Below, piece after piece: positions 35,217-45,457 of a stretch of 64,000 nucleotides of DNA. The notes below the pieces were generated by a model, which saw only the letters and a list, made by a program, of their open reading frames with translations, was not told the DNA's origin and ran no database searches. Origin of the DNA: Sphingomonas sp. PR090111-T3T-6A. GTDB taxonomy: Bacteria; Pseudomonadota; Alphaproteobacteria; Sphingomonadales; Sphingomonadaceae. Numbering within the stretch: the first letter of the stretch is position 1; each line of letters starts with the position of its first letter. The position numbers and the translations under genes are program-made. The stretch spans positions 248,001 to 312,000 of the forward strand of contig NZ_AORL01000022.1 in NCBI RefSeq assembly GCF_000383095.1, written 5' to 3'.

Positions 35217-35942
35217 TCAGAAGCGAAAAGCCGTCCCGACATAGATCGCCTGGCTGTCGCGGCGATCATCGTTCAGATCGAGCAGCCGATCATGCTGCAT
35301 CTTGTAGCGCAGGCCGCCCGTGACATCGAGGCGGCTGTTGATCGAATAGGAGCCACCCAGATCCACCGAAACGCCACGCTCGCCATCGACGAGGCGCGAA
35401 ACCTCGCCCAGGCTGCGATCCGCCGCCACGGCCAGACGCGTGCTCCAATGCCTGCCGGCATAGCTGACGGCGACATCGGTCGCCTCATGGCTGCCCGGCA
35501 CATTGCCGAGATCGACCTTGTTATAATCGCTGGTGACGGCGAAGCGCTTCCAGCCCACCGAGACGCCCAGATTATAGGCATAAGCGGTGAAGCCGCCATT
35601 GTTGCCCGTGATCCCGGCATGTTCGGCCTGCTCCGGCGTGCCGGCGCGGGTGCGCACGGCGACGGTGACGCGGCGATTGCTGCCGGGGGCGACCGACGGC
35701 GTGAAGCGGAAGCCGGACGACGCCAGCCCACCCCGCCCATAGGTCGCGCCGAAGCGCGGATCGGCGGCGGCAGGCGTGAACGACCCGATCGAGCCGGTCA
35801 GCGGTTGCGTGGTCCGCGGCGCGCGCTTCTTGTGAATCTGCTGGGTTTGCGCAGCCGGTGCGAGCGACGGAACGAACGCGAGCGCGAGCGCCGCGAGAAC
35901 GACCCCCTTGCGCTTGTTGTTCATGTTCCGACTCACATTCAT
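35217..35942 (-). CDS. Putative outer-membrane protein of unknown family
   Basis: This 241 aa exported protein has a signal peptide after a basic start (MNVSRNMNNKRKGVVLAALA, then SLAPA). The mature part alternates polar and hydrophobic residues, for example VDLGGSYSINSRLDVTGGLR. It ends in AIYVGTAFRF, and a terminal Phe is the usual signal for insertion of outer-membrane barrels. I recognise no named family. ATG 35924 is a second possible start. A gap of about 209 bp separates it from the divergent DUF3576 gene and must contain both promoters; none is obvious. Confidence 0.72.
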   Translation of the reverse strand: MNVSRNMNNKRKGVVLAALALAFVPSLAPAAQTQQIHKKRAPRTTQPLTGSIGSFTPAAADPRFGATYGRGGLASSGFRFTPSVAPGSNRRVTVAVRTRAGTPEQAEHAGITGNNGGFTAYAYNLGVSVGWKRFAVTSDYNKVDLGNVPGSHEATDVAVSYAGRHWSTRLAVAADRSLGEVSRLVDGERGVSVDLGGSYSINSRLDVTGGLRYKMQHDRLLDLNDDRRDSQAIYVGTAFRF

Positions 35943-36151
35943 TTGTCTGGCAAACTCCCCTTGTGTCTCGCGGTAGCATGGCGGGCTTGGCGATGTCATC
36001 GATACCGGCGGGGTAGGCGTCGGAATCAGGCGGCCTGTTGCATCCAGCCCACAATCCGGCGGCCCCTCCCCTCCGCTGGCGCTTGCCGGGAACGGCCCAG
36101 CCTCTATAGATGCCAGTTTCCGAGGCTCTCCACGCGTCCGAAGGCACCCCG

Positions 36152-36610
36152 ATGATGCTGTTTTCTGCCCGCTCCCTGCGTCCGATGACCGGCGCGTTCG
36201 CCGCCGCTCTCCTGCTGGGCGGCTGCGCCCACCACCATCGACTGGCCAAGGACGTCAATGCCGACCTCGCCGCGTCCAAGGTTACGCAGATCGGCGTCAA
36301 CGCCTATCTGTGGCGCGCCGCGCTCGACACCGTTTCCTTCATGCCGCTCACCCAGGTCGATTCCAACGGCGGCGTGATCGTCACCGACTGGTATGCCAAC
36401 CCGTCGACGCCGACCGAGCGCATGAAGCTCACCGTCACCATCCTCGACCAGGATCTGCGCGCCGACGCCGTCCGCGTCGCCGCCTCGCGCGAGATCAACC
36501 AGAATGGCCAGTGGGTCGATGCCCCCGTGGCCGCCCAGACCGTCCAGAAGCTGGAGGACATCATCCTCCAGCACGCGCGCGATCTGCGCCGCGGCGCGAT
36601 CAGCGGCTGA
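36152..36610 (+). CDS. DUF3576 lipoprotein
   Basis: This 152 aa lipoprotein carries the DUF3576 domain, found next to leuS in many alphaproteobacteria. The lipobox is LLLGGCAHH. The domain includes IGVNAYLWRAALDTVSFMPL and GGVIVTDWYANPSTPTERM. It ends in a region that may be a helical repeat (VQKLEDIILQHARDLR). ATG 36152 and ATG 36155 are adjacent options. It heads the run DUF3576-leuS-lptE-holA, so an envelope role linked to LptE is possible but unproven. Confidence 0.85.
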   Translation: MMLFSARSLRPMTGAFAAALLLGGCAHHHRLAKDVNADLAASKVTQIGVNAYLWRAALDTVSFMPLTQVDSNGGVIVTDWYANPSTPTERMKLTVTILDQDLRADAVRVAASREINQNGQWVDAPVAAQTVQKLEDIILQHARDLRRGAISG

Positions 36611-36634
36611 TCGTTCAAGGATTAGACGTTACCT

Positions 36635-39154
36635 ATGTCCCACCCGATGGATCGCCGTTTCAATCCCGCTGCCGCCGACGGGCGCTGGCAACAGGCCTGG
36701 GACGAAGCGCAAGCCTTCCGCGCCGACGATGCCAGCCCCAAGCCCAAGGCCTATGTGCTGGAGATGTTCCCCTATCCGTCGGGGCGCATCCACATGGGCC
36801 ATGTCCGCAACTATACGATGGGCGACGTGCTCGCCCGCTATAAGCGGATGACGGGGCATGAGGTGCTCCACCCGATGGGGTGGGACGCCTTCGGCATGCC
36901 GGCCGAGAATGCGGCGATGGAGAAGAAGGTCCATCCCGGCAACTGGACCCGTGCCAACATCGCCGCGATGAAGGCGCAGTTGAAGCGCCTCGGCTTCGCG
37001 CTCGACTGGAGCCGCGAACTGGCCACCTGCGAGCCCGATTATTACGGGCATGAGCAGGCGCTGTTCCTCGACATGCTCGAGGCGGGCCTGGTCTATCGCA
37101 AGGAAAGCGACGTCAACTGGGATCCGGTCGACATGACCGTGCTCGCCAACGAGCAGGTGATCGACGGGCGCGGCTGGCGTTCGGGCGCGCTGGTCGAGCG
37201 GCGCAAGCTGTCGCAGTGGTTCCTCAAGATCACCGACTTCGCCGACGAGCTGCTGGACGGGCTGGAGACGCTCGACCATTGGCCCGAGAAGGTGAAGCTG
37301 ATGCAGGCCAACTGGATCGGCCGATCCAAGGGCTTGAAGATGCATTTCGCGCTGGCCGAGCCGGTCGCGGATATGGCCTCGATCGAGGTCTACACCACGC
37401 GCCCGGACACGCTCTACGGCGCGAGCTTCGTGGCGATCGCGGCGGATCATCCGCTGGCGCTCGCGCTGGCCGGGAAGGATGGGCGTCTCCACGCCTTCGC
37501 CGAAGAGTGCCGCCACACCGGCACCGCGACCGCCGACATCGAGACGGCCGAGAAGAAGGGTTTCGACACCGGCCTGTCGGTGGTCCACCCCTTCGATCCG
37601 GCGTGGAAGCTGCCGGTGTTCGTCGCCAACTTCGTGCTGATGGATTATGGCACCGGCGCCGTCTTCGGTTGCCCGGCGCACGACCAGCGCGACCTCGACT
37701 TCGCGCGCAAATATGCGCTGCCGGTCAAGCGCGTCGTCGCCCCCTCGCCCGAGGAGGCTGAGGCGCCGATCCATGACGAGGCCTACACCGGCCCCGGCAA
37801 GCTCGTCCATTCGGGCTTCCTCGACGGCATGACCGTGGAGGACGGCAAGGCCGCCGCCATCGCGCGCGCCGAGGCCGAAGGCTGGGGCCAGGGCACGACC
37901 GTGTGGCGCCTGCGCGACTGGGGCGTCTCGCGCCAGCGTTACTGGGGCACACCGATCCCGGTGATCCATTGCGAGGCCTGCGGCGTCGTGCCGGTGCCGA
38001 AGGATCAGCTCCCGGTCGTGCTGCCCGAGGACGTGTCGTTCGACATCCCCGGCAACCCGCTCGATCGTCATCCGACTTGGCGTCATGTCGCCTGCCCGAC
38101 CTGCGGCGGCGAGGCGCGTCGCGAGACGGATACGCTCGACACCTTCGCGGATTCGTCCTGGTATTTCGTCCGCTTCGCCAGCCAGCCGAAGGACAAGGCC
38201 TTCGACCGCGAGACGGTCGCGCAGTGGCTGCCGGTCGGCCAGTATATCGGCGGCGTGGAGCACGCGATCCTGCACCTGCTCTACGCCCGCTTCTGGACGC
38301 GTGCTCTGAAGCGCATCGGCAAGCTCGATGTGGCCGAGCCCTTCGCCGGCCTGTTCACGCAAGGCATGGTGACGCACGAGACCTACAAGGCGCCCGACGG
38401 CCGCTGGGTTTCGCCCGAGGAGATCAAGGACGGGGTGATCGTCGAGACGGGCGAGCCGGTGACGGTCGGCCGCGTCGAGAAGATGTCCAAGTCCAAGAAG
38501 AACACCGTCGATCCGACCGAGATCCTCGATCAGTACGGGGCGGATGCGGCGCGCTGGTTCATGCTGTCGGACAGCCCGCCCGAGCGCGATCTGGAGTGGT
38601 CGGAAGCCGGCATCGAGGGCGCGTGGCGCTTCGTCCAGCGCATCTGGCGCCTCGCGATCGACCGCGAGCCGGCCGAGGGCACCGACAAGGATCTCGAGCG
38701 CAAGCTCCACAAGACCATCGCCGGCGTCGCCGAGGATATCGAGGCGTTGTCCTTCAACAAGGCCGTCGCCAAGCTCTATGAGCTGGCGAGCGCGCTGGAG
38801 AAGGCCGCTCCCTCCGCCTCGCGCACGCAGGCGATCGACACGATGCTGCTGCTCGTGGCGCCGATGATCCCGCACCTTTCCGAAGAGGCGTGGAGTGCGC
38901 GCGGGCATGAAGGCCTGATTGCGCAGGCCGGCTGGCCCGTCGTCGATCCGGCGCTGCTGGTCGACGACGAGGTGACGATCGCGGTGCAGATCAACGGCAA
39001 GCTCCGTGATACGCTCACCGCTCCCAAGGGCGCCGACAAGGCGACGCTGGAGGCGATGGCGCGCGCGTCGGAGAAGGTGATCGCCTTCCTCGAAGGCAAG
39101 GAGCCCAGGAAGGTGATCGTCGTGCCCGACCGTCTGGTGAACCTCGTCGCATGA
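36635..39154 (+). CDS. leuS: Leucyl-tRNA synthetase
   Basis: LeuS charges tRNA-Leu. The 839 aa class I synthetase has the HIGH-type motif [13 protein letters not shown] (HMGH at about 53-56) and the KMSKS motif [12 protein letters not shown] (about 616-620). The editing (CP1) domain includes [20 protein letters not shown], with the conserved Thr-rich and Asp residues. Zinc-like pairs are seen in CEACGVVP and CPTCGGEA. The length is close to the E. coli enzyme. It overlaps lptE by 4 bp. Confidence 0.98.
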   Translation: MSHPMDRRFNPAAADGRWQQAWDEAQAFRADDASPKPKAYVLEMFPYPSGRIHMGHVRNYTMGDVLARYKRMTGHEVLHPMGWDAFGMPAENAAMEKKVHPGNWTRANIAAMKAQLKRLGFALDWSRELATCEPDYYGHEQALFLDMLEAGLVYRKESDVNWDPVDMTVLANEQVIDGRGWRSGALVERRKLSQWFLKITDFADELLDGLETLDHWPEKVKLMQANWIGRSKGLKMHFALAEPVADMASIEVYTTRPDTLYGASFVAIAADHPLALALAGKDGRLHAFAEECRHTGTATADIETAEKKGFDTGLSVVHPFDPAWKLPVFVANFVLMDYGTGAVFGCPAHDQRDLDFARKYALPVKRVVAPSPEEAEAPIHDEAYTGPGKLVHSGFLDGMTVEDGKAAAIARAEAEGWGQGTTVWRLRDWGVSRQRYWGTPIPVIHCEACGVVPVPKDQLPVVLPEDVSFDIPGNPLDRHPTWRHVACPTCGGEARRETDTLDTFADSSWYFVRFASQPKDKAFDRETVAQWLPVGQYIGGVEHAILHLLYARFWTRALKRIGKLDVAEPFAGLFTQGMVTHETYKAPDGRWVSPEEIKDGVIVETGEPVTVGRVEKMSKSKKNTVDPTEILDQYGADAARWFMLSDSPPERDLEWSEAGIEGAWRFVQRIWRLAIDREPAEGTDKDLERKLHKTIAGVAEDIEALSFNKAVAKLYELASALEKAAPSASRTQAIDTMLLLVAPMIPHLSEEAWSARGHEGLIAQAGWPVVDPALLVDDEVTIAVQINGKLRDTLTAPKGADKATLEAMARASEKVIAFLEGKEPRKVIVVPDRLVNLVA

Positions 39155-39660
39155 AGCGGCTGGCCGCCCTCGCCCTGATGCCGATCGCGTTCGGCGCACT
39201 CTCCGGCTGCGGCCTGCATCCGATGTATGCGGGCGGCACGCATGGCCCGGTCGCCGAGAAGCTGGCGCAGGTCGAGGTCGGCCAGATCGGCGGGCAGGCC
39301 GGCTGGCTGATGCGCAACGCGCTGGTCGACCGGCTGGGCGCGAGCGGGAATGCCGCGCCCAAATATAAGCTGGAGGTCGAGCTGAGCGACCAGCTCACCG
39401 GGCTCGGCATCCGCTCCGACAACACCGTCACGCGCGAGCGGCGCACGCTGCGCGCCCGCTTCCGGCTGGTGACGGCGGATGCGGCGGGCACCACGCTGCT
39501 CGACGCCAGCGCCGGCTCCAACACGGGTATCGACGTGGTCAGCTCGGACTATGCGACCGTCGCCGCCGAGCAGACCGCACTCGAAAATCTGGTGGACGAT
39601 CTCGCCGACCAGATCGTCGCCCGCGTGGCCACCTTCGCGCACCGCAGCCAGGGCCGCTGA
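39151..39660 (+). CDS. lptE: LPS assembly lipoprotein LptE
   Basis: LptE is the lipoprotein plug of the LptD outer-membrane translocon for lipopolysaccharide. The 169 aa protein has a lipoprotein signal ending [10 protein letters not shown], a family feature. The N-terminal basic start is [10 protein letters not shown]. The mature domain includes [13 protein letters not shown] and [15 protein letters not shown]. It overlaps the leuS stop by 4 bp and precedes holA by 2 bp, the classical leuS-lptE-holA order. Confidence 0.92.
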   Translation: MKRLAALALMPIAFGALSGCGLHPMYAGGTHGPVAEKLAQVEVGQIGGQAGWLMRNALVDRLGASGNAAPKYKLEVELSDQLTGLGIRSDNTVTRERRTLRARFRLVTADAAGTTLLDASAGSNTGIDVVSSDYATVAAEQTALENLVDDLADQIVARVATFAHRSQGR

Positions 39661-39662
39661 CG

Positions 39663-40685
39663 ATGGCCAAGAGCGCCGCGATCGAGCGCGCGCTGGATAC
39701 GGCGGACCCCTCGGTTCGCTGCTATCTCCTCTACGGCCCGGACGAATCCGGCTCGCGGGCACTGGCGCAGCGGCTGGCCAAGGCGCTTGGGCCGGACGCC
39801 GAGCGGATCGATATCGACGCCGCGCGTCTCGTCTCTGATCCGGCGATCCTCGCCGACGAGGCGGCGGCGGTGTCGCTGTTCGGCGGCGCGCGCCATATCC
39901 GCGTCGAGGGCGTGATCGATGCTTGCCTCCCTGCGGTCGAGGCGTTGCTGGAGGCGCCCGCGGCGGGCAATCCGGTGGTGCTGATCGGCGGTGCGCTCAA
40001 GAAGGACGCCAAGATCGTCAAGCGCATCGACGGCGATGGCGCGGCGATGCTGTTCGCGAGCTATCCGCCGGAAGGCGGCGATGCCGACCGGCTGGCCGCG
40101 ATGCTGGCGCGCGAACAGGGGCTGAAGCTCGATGCCGATCTGGCGCGCCGGCTGGCCGATGCGGCGGGCGGCGATCGCGCCGTACTCGCCTCCGAGATCG
40201 AGAAGCTCGCCCTCTACGCCGATGCCTCGCCCGAGCATCCGCGCGAAGCGAGCCACGACATGATCGACGCCATCGGCGCGGACAATGGCGAGGCGGATCT
40301 CACCCGTTTCGTCGATGCCGTCATAGGCGGTCAGGAAGCCCTGCTGGAGCGCGAACTGGCGCGTCTGGCAGCAGAGGGTCAGGAAGGCATCCCGCTCGTC
40401 CGTGCCCTGCTCCGCAGGCTGATCTCGCTGGCTGCGGCACGGACGGAGGTCGAGCGCGGGGTTTCGCCCGCGCAGGCGGCGGATCGGATCGGGCGGGCGC
40501 TGTTCTGGAAGGAGAAGAATGCGATCGCGCGCGACGTCGGCCGCTGGCCGGCGGCGCGGATCGCGCGCGCGATCGACCGGCTGTCCCTGCTCGATCGCGA
40601 ACTGCGGCGAAGTGCTGGTCCCGGCACGATCGGCGCCGACGCCGAATTCTTCGCCATCGCCCGCGCGGCGTCACGCAAGCGTTAG
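39663..40685 (+). CDS. holA: DNA polymerase III delta subunit
   Basis: HolA opens the sliding clamp within the clamp-loader complex. The 340 aa protein has the AAA-like fold but no Walker A. Recognisable blocks are YLLYGPDESGSRALAQRLAK, GNPVVLIGGALKKDAKIVK, and the C-terminal helical part around IGRALFWKEKNAIARDVGRW. It starts 2 bp after lptE. The 3' end overlaps the convergent acetyltransferase gene by 4 bp. Confidence 0.93.
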   Translation: MAKSAAIERALDTADPSVRCYLLYGPDESGSRALAQRLAKALGPDAERIDIDAARLVSDPAILADEAAAVSLFGGARHIRVEGVIDACLPAVEALLEAPAAGNPVVLIGGALKKDAKIVKRIDGDGAAMLFASYPPEGGDADRLAAMLAREQGLKLDADLARRLADAAGGDRAVLASEIEKLALYADASPEHPREASHDMIDAIGADNGEADLTRFVDAVIGGQEALLERELARLAAEGQEGIPLVRALLRRLISLAAARTEVERGVSPAQAADRIGRALFWKEKNAIARDVGRWPAARIARAIDRLSLLDRELRRSAGPGTIGADAEFFAIARAASRKR

Positions 40686-41344
40686 GCGTTCGAGGGGCGC
40701 ACGGCCGTCGAATAGGGGCTGTGCAGACGCCAGCCGATCGCTTCGTACAGGGCTCTTCCCTCCGCCGTCGCGACCAGCAGACCATGATGTGCTCCGGCTG
40801 CGTGGGCGGCCGCACCGAGATGGCCCATGATCCTCCGGCCGAGCCCTTGCCGGCGATAGGCTTCGGCGGTTTCGATTCGATCGAAGATCGCAAAGCCATC
40901 GACCAGCACGACGGTGCCGCGGGCCGCGATGATGCCGTCCCGAACGATCTCCGCCTTCAGCAGATCGGGCGTTTCTTGCCGCAGCGACAGTCCGTCGGCC
41001 GAAGCCGTGCCCAACACCGGCTGTTCCATCAGGTATCCCGGCGGCTGCATCTCCCAGCCCGGCGCCAGGCAACGCGCCATCCTGTCGGGCGTGGAACAGA
41101 CTTTCAGGAAAATATGAGGCTCCCGGATGGCCTCGGACGCTTCGGACAATCCTGTGGAGGCGGAGGCGAACACCAACCGCGCTTTTTGCTCAGGCAGGCC
41201 GACAGCAACATGCCAGCCTCCATTGGAGGCCGTCGGCAAGGGAGCGCCTCGCGCCCTGCACCAACCCTTCAACCAGACGTGGAGCAGCCTGGGATCGGCG
41301 GCCGGCACGCTCTGCGATGTTTCAAGCGAAGCGGGAGCACCCAT
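40682..41344 (-). CDS. GNAT-family N-acetyltransferase
   Basis: This 220 aa protein has a C-terminal GNAT domain. The acetyl-CoA-binding motif reads EAYRRQGLGRRIMGHLGAAA (R-x-x-G-x-G), with ATAEGRALYEAIGWRLHSPY after it. The N-terminal ~110 residues are variable. The start ATG 41344 lies 18 bp below the parB stop, so it may be cotranscribed with parAB. The substrate is unknown. Confidence 0.82.
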   Translation of the reverse strand: MGAPASLETSQSVPAADPRLLHVWLKGWCRARGAPLPTASNGGWHVAVGLPEQKARLVFASASTGLSEASEAIREPHIFLKVCSTPDRMARCLAPGWEMQPPGYLMEQPVLGTASADGLSLRQETPDLLKAEIVRDGIIAARGTVVLVDGFAIFDRIETAEAYRRQGLGRRIMGHLGAAAHAAGAHHGLLVATAEGRALYEAIGWRLHSPYSTAVRPSNA

Positions 41345-41361
41345 CGAGCTGCCCCCTTCGT

Positions 41362-42264
41362 TCAGATGCGCTCGCCACTCAGTCGCTGGCAGATCATGTC
41401 GAGCTGATCGAGGGTCGAGTAGGACAGCGTGACGGTTCCTCCTGCCTCGCCATGTCCGATCTTCACCGCGAGGCCGAGCATGTCACCCAGCTGGCGTTCC
41501 AGCGCGGCGATGTCGGCGTTGGGCGCGGCCTTGCCGCTCTTCGGCTCTCGCGTCTCGCGCCCGGCGGGCTTCACCGAACGCGCCAGCTTCTCCGTCTCCC
41601 GGACGGACAGGCCGCGCTTGATGACGTCGGCGGCGAGCTTCTCGGGATCGGGCGCGGTGATCAGCGCGCGCGCATGGCCCATGGTGAGCGAGCCGTTCGC
41701 GACATCCTGTCGCACCGGCGCGGGCAGATCGAGCAGGCGCAGAAGATTAGCGACATGGCTGCGCGATTTCTGGACGAGTTTGCCGAGTGCCTCCTGGCTA
41801 TGCCCGAAATCGCTGATAAGCCTCTGATAAGCCTCAGCTTCTTCGATCGCATTGAGATCGGCGCGCTGGATATTCTCGATGATCGCGATTTCGAGCGTCT
41901 GCGTGTCGTCCAGCTCGCGGACGAGCGCGGGGATTTCATGCAATCGCGCCCGCTGTGACGCGCGCCAGCGGCGCTCGCCGGCGACGATCTGATATCCCGT
42001 GCCGACCTTGCGGACGACGATCGGTTGCAGCACGCCGCGCTCGGCGATCGACTGCGCCAGCTCCTCGAGCTTCTCCTCGTCGAAATGGCGACGCGGTTGA
42101 TCCGGGTGCGGGCGGATGACGGCGATCGGCAGCAGGCGCACGCCCTCGCTGCGTTCGGCATCGGCACCGACCGGCTGCTCGCGCTCCACCTCACCCATCA
42201 GGGCCGAGAGGCCCCGGCCGAGCCCGGCGGGCCGGCGGCGTGCGGGAATGGCGCCCTCGCTCAT
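41362..42264 (-). CDS. parB: Chromosome partitioning protein ParB
   Basis: ParB is a CTP-dependent clamp that loads at parS and spreads over the origin region. The 300 aa protein has the N-terminal ParA-stimulating part (RRPAGLGRGLSALMGEVE). The CTP-binding motifs are GVLQPIVVR, GERRWRA (about 96-102) and ENIQRADLNAIEEA (about 130-143). An HTH for parS follows near residues 153-180 (HSQEALGKLVQKSRSHVANL), and a C-terminal dimerisation helix ends the protein. It overlaps parA by 4 bp. Three parS-like sites lie 1.3-4.8 kb away. Confidence 0.97.
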   Translation of the reverse strand: MSEGAIPARRRPAGLGRGLSALMGEVEREQPVGADAERSEGVRLLPIAVIRPHPDQPRRHFDEEKLEELAQSIAERGVLQPIVVRKVGTGYQIVAGERRWRASQRARLHEIPALVRELDDTQTLEIAIIENIQRADLNAIEEAEAYQRLISDFGHSQEALGKLVQKSRSHVANLLRLLDLPAPVRQDVANGSLTMGHARALITAPDPEKLAADVIKRGLSVRETEKLARSVKPAGRETREPKSGKAAPNADIAALERQLGDMLGLAVKIGHGEAGGTVTLSYSTLDQLDMICQRLSGERI

Positions 42265-43046
42265 GCGGCGGCCTGTGCGGGCGCCGGCAGGCGCTGCATC
42301 AGCTCACGTGCCAAGGCAATATAGGCTTCCGAGCCCAGGCAGCGATGATCGTAGATCAGCGCCGGCACGCCATGGCTCGGGGCCTCCGACAGGCGGACGT
42401 TGCGCGGAATGATGGTCTCGAACACGAGCTTGCCGAGGCAGGCGCGCACATCCTGCGCGACCAGTTCGGACAGCCGGTTGCGGCGGTCATACATGGTCAG
42501 GGCGACACCCAGGATCTGAAGCTCGGGATTGAAGCGCGCCCTCACCCGCTCGATCGTCTGGAGTAGCTGGCTCAGGCCTTCGAGCGCGAAAAACTCGCAC
42601 TGGAGCGGCACGAGCAGAGACGAGGCTGCGCTCATGGCGTTGATCGTGAGCAGGCCCAGCGACGGTGGACAATCGATGATGACGACATCCCAACGCCCCG
42701 GCGGCGCTTCGGTCAGCGCCATGTCCAGTCGATGGGCGCGACGCTCCATATCGACCAGCTCGATCTCGGCGCCCGACAGATCCACCGTCGACGCGACGAT
42801 ATCCAGTCGCGGCACCTTGGTGGCGATGGCCGCCTCGGCGACATCGCATCCGCCGACGAGCAGATCATAGCTCGAAAGCGTCCGCTCGGCGCGGTCGATG
42901 CCCAGACCTGTCGAGGCATTGCCCTGCGGATCGAGGTCCACGACCAGCACTTTCCAGCCGCTGGCGGCCAGCGCGGTGCCGATATTGATGGCGGTGGTCG
43001 TCTTGCCGACGCCCCCCTTCTGGTTCGCAACTGCGATACGAATCAT
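42261..43046 (-). CDS. parA: Chromosome partitioning ATPase ParA
   Basis: ParA is a Walker-type ATPase that moves the ParB-parS complex along the nucleoid. The 261 aa protein starts [20 protein letters not shown], with the deviant Walker A at about 10-17. Walker A' is VLVVDLDPQGNAST, and Walker B is VVIIDCPPSLGLL. Small size and lack of an N-terminal HTH identify it as the chromosomal type. It overlaps rsmG and parB by 4 bp each. Confidence 0.97.
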   Translation of the reverse strand: MIRIAVANQKGGVGKTTTAINIGTALAASGWKVLVVDLDPQGNASTGLGIDRAERTLSSYDLLVGGCDVAEAAIATKVPRLDIVASTVDLSGAEIELVDMERRAHRLDMALTEAPPGRWDVVIIDCPPSLGLLTINAMSAASSLLVPLQCEFFALEGLSQLLQTIERVRARFNPELQILGVALTMYDRRNRLSELVAQDVRACLGKLVFETIIPRNVRLSEAPSHGVPALIYDHRCLGSEAYIALARELMQRLPAPAQAAA

Positions 43047-43642
43047 CGAGCCCGTCTCCGTCGAACGCCCTCGGCTATGACGATGGCCGCCTCGGAATCC
43101 GTGATGCTCGGAATGAGGCGAAACGTACCCTGCCATGTCTGTCGCGCGGCTTCCAGTTCCGATGCTGCACTTCGGCCCTTCGGAAGCACCCAGCGTGTCG
43201 ATTCATCGGCGAGATGAGCAGCCATGCCGAACAAGGCATCCAGAGAGGCCACAGCACGCGCCGTAATCGAGCGGACCGGCGGCAATTGGACCCGCTCGAT
43301 CTTGCTGGCGTGTACGGTCACCCGTTGTCCGATTCCCAATGCCTGCGCTGTGGAGTCCAGGAAGGCCGCACGTTTGGCACGTGGTTCGACGAGATGGATC
43401 GGGTCCGTTCGGCAGCAGGCGAGGACCAGTCCGGGGAAACCGCCGCCGGATCCGATATCGACGAGCACGCCATCTTGCAGATGTGGCAGGAGCTGGAGCG
43501 AATCGAGAAGATGGCGTTCGTCGAACTGAGGGATCGTCGCGGCGGAGATCAGATTCTGCCGTTGCGACTCCGCGATCACCGTCTCTTTGAGGCGGTGGAG
43601 CAGTTCGGCTGTTTCACGTGGAACACTCGCCTCCCAGGTCAT
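43043..43642 (-). CDS. rsmG: 16S rRNA (guanine527-N7)-methyltransferase RsmG
   Basis: RsmG (GidB) methylates G527 of 16S rRNA using SAM. The 199 aa protein has the SAM-binding loop [16 protein letters not shown] (about 60-75). [13 protein letters not shown] lies before it and [10 protein letters not shown] after it. The ATG start overlaps the mnmG stop by 4 bp. Codons 6-11 (the VPRET peptide) carry a parS site, so the protein N-terminus and a DNA-binding site share bases. Confidence 0.94.
   Translation of the reverse strand: MTWEASVPRETAELLHRLKETVIAESQRQNLISAATIPQFDERHLLDSLQLLPHLQDGVLVDIGSGGGFPGLVLACCRTDPIHLVEPRAKRAAFLDSTAQALGIGQRVTVHASKIERVQLPPVRSITARAVASLDALFGMAAHLADESTRWVLPKGRSAASELEAARQTWQGTFRLIPSITDSEAAIVIAEGVRRRRAR
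43610..43625. promoter_or_regulatory. parS: parS site 1 (inside rsmG)
   Basis: TGTTTCACGTGGAACA differs from the canonical TGTTTCACGTGAAACA at one base. It lies in codons 6-11 of rsmG, 0.56 kb from the parA start and about 13.4 kb from oriC. Confidence 0.9.
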
Positions 43643-45435
43643 GCAGCGGCCCGCCGGGTAGCGACGAGGAGCGCCGTGAGCGCGGCTGGGGTGATCCCAC
43701 GAACACGCGACGCCTGCGCCACGGTATCGGGACGCGCCGCTGTCAGCCGCTCGACCATCTCGCTCGACAGGCCTGCGACGGTGTCAAAGGCGAAGCCGAC
43801 CGGGATGGGTTGCGACGAGGCTGCGATGCGTGCTGCCTCCGCGCGCTGGCGGCGTACATAGGGGGCATAGCGATGATCGCTCAGCAACTCGCGGATGACC
43901 GGATCGGGTAGATCTGCCCAACCCGAAACATGCTCGCGCGCGAAATCGAGGCTGATATTCTCGGCGAGCAATGCGGTCTGAGCGTTGGTTGCCGAACGAT
44001 CAAGCGCGGCTTGTCCGACCTCGCGCTGATCGAGGCGGCGCCGAAGTTCCTCGGCCCGCCTGCCCCGTATGGCGCCACTCGAGAGCGCGGCCTTCCCGAG
44101 CCGGGCTTCCGCATTATCGGCGCGCAGATGAAGCCGATGTTCGGCGCGTGAGGTCAGCATGCGATAGGGCTCGGTGACGCCGTGCAGCGTGAGGTCGTCA
44201 AGCAGGACGCCGATATAGCTGCTCATGCGGTCGAAGCGGAGAGGCTCGCGCCCGTGCACGTCGGCAGCCGCGGAGAGTCCGGCGACGAGCCCCTGTGCGG
44301 CCGCTTCTTCATAGCCGGTGGTGCCGTTGATCTGGCCGGCCAGATACAGCCCCTTCATCGTGCTCACTTCCAGCGTGGTGGAAAGGATGCGGGGGTCGAC
44401 ATGATCATATTCCACCGCATAGCCTGGCTCGGCGATCACGGCCTGTTCGAGGCCGGGAACCGTGCGCACGAAGCGTTCCTGCACATCGGTGGGAAGCGAC
44501 GTGGAAATGCCGTTGGGGTAGACCAGCGCGCCGTCGAGCGTTTCCGGCTCAAGAAAAATCTGGTGCCCGTCGCGATCGCCGAAGCGGTTCACCTTGTCTT
44601 CGATCGAGGGACAATAGCGCGGCCCCCGCCCTTCGATATCGCCGCTGAACAACGGAGAGCGATTCAGTGACGAACGGATCGCATCATGCGTCGCCAGCGT
44701 GGTGCGGGTGATGCCGCAGAAGAGCTGAGTATTGGTCCGCCGCCCTTCCACAGAGAGCGTCCAATCGCCACCATCGGAGTCCTGACGCTCCAGCCGTGCC
44801 CAGTCGATCGAGCGACCGTCGAGGCGCGGAGGCGTTCCAGTCTTGAGACGCGCGATGGGAAGGCCAAGGTCGCGAAGCTGCTGCGCCAGGCGGTGTGCGC
44901 CCGGCTCGCCGATTCGCCCTCCCTCGAAGCGCTCTTCTCCGCGAAACAAGCGGCCGCCGAGGAACGTGCCGGTGGCTAAAATCACACGCCCGGCGGAGAT
45001 GTGCTCGCCGGTGGCCAGGATCACGCCCGCGATCCGGTCCTGCTCCAGAAGCAGTTCCACCACCTCGCCCTCCATGACCGAAAGGGTCTGGAGAGATGCC
45101 AGTCGGCGTTGGATCGAAGCCCGGAAAAGGCCGCGGTCGGCCTGGACGCGGGGACCATGGACAGCGCTCCCCTTGCTCGCATTGAGCATCCGGTAATGGA
45201 TCGCGGCGTCGTCGGCGGCGGGCGCGATGAGTCCTTCGAACACATCGATCTCGCGAACGAGATGCCCTTTACCGACCCCTCCGATAGCCGGGTTGCAGGA
45301 CATGGCACCGATGCCTCGGCGGTCGATCGCGAGCAACAGGACCGAGGAGCCGGCCCGGGCCGCTGCTGCTGCGGCCTCGCAGCCGGCATGACCGCCGCCC
45401 ACCACGATGATGTCGAACCGATCGACCACTCTCAC
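43639..45435 (-). CDS. mnmG: tRNA uridine-5-carboxymethylaminomethyl modification enzyme MnmG
   Basis: MnmG (GidA) works with MnmE to modify the wobble uridine of several tRNAs. The FAD-binding start is [51 protein letters not shown] and [18 protein letters not shown] are family signatures. The start is uncertain: GTG 45435 (598 aa) or GTG 45429 gives the usual N-terminus. The longer frame from 45492 would overlap mnmE and read through the parS site at the junction. It overlaps rsmG by 4 bp. Confidence 0.94.
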   Translation of the reverse strand: MRVVDRFDIIVVGGGHAGCEAAAAAARAGSSVLLLAIDRRGIGAMSCNPAIGGVGKGHLVREIDVFEGLIAPAADDAAIHYRMLNASKGSAVHGPRVQADRGLFRASIQRRLASLQTLSVMEGEVVELLLEQDRIAGVILATGEHISAGRVILATGTFLGGRLFRGEERFEGGRIGEPGAHRLAQQLRDLGLPIARLKTGTPPRLDGRSIDWARLERQDSDGGDWTLSVEGRRTNTQLFCGITRTTLATHDAIRSSLNRSPLFSGDIEGRGPRYCPSIEDKVNRFGDRDGHQIFLEPETLDGALVYPNGISTSLPTDVQERFVRTVPGLEQAVIAEPGYAVEYDHVDPRILSTTLEVSTMKGLYLAGQINGTTGYEEAAAQGLVAGLSAAADVHGREPLRFDRMSSYIGVLLDDLTLHGVTEPYRMLTSRAEHRLHLRADNAEARLGKAALSSGAIRGRRAEELRRRLDQREVGQAALDRSATNAQTALLAENISLDFAREHVSGWADLPDPVIRELLSDHRYAPYVRRQRAEAARIAASSQPIPVGFAFDTVAGLSSEMVERLTAARPDTVAQASRVRGITPAALTALLVATRRAAA

Positions 45436-45441
45436 TTGTCC

Positions 45442-45457
45442 CGTTCCACGTGAAACA
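45442..45457. promoter_or_regulatory. parS: parS site 2 (mnmE-mnmG junction)
   Basis: CGTTCCACGTGAAACA on the plus strand reads TGTTTCACGTGGAACG on the other. It has two mismatches to the canonical site, one at the edge. It abuts the mnmE stop codon and ends just before the mnmG start, about 15.3 kb from oriC. Confidence 0.85.

Noticed and set aside
36629-39199. 856 aa open frame antisense to leuS
   Set aside because: It is the exact shadow of a certain leuS gene in high-GC sequence, with an Arg/Asp/His-rich composition typical of antisense frames.
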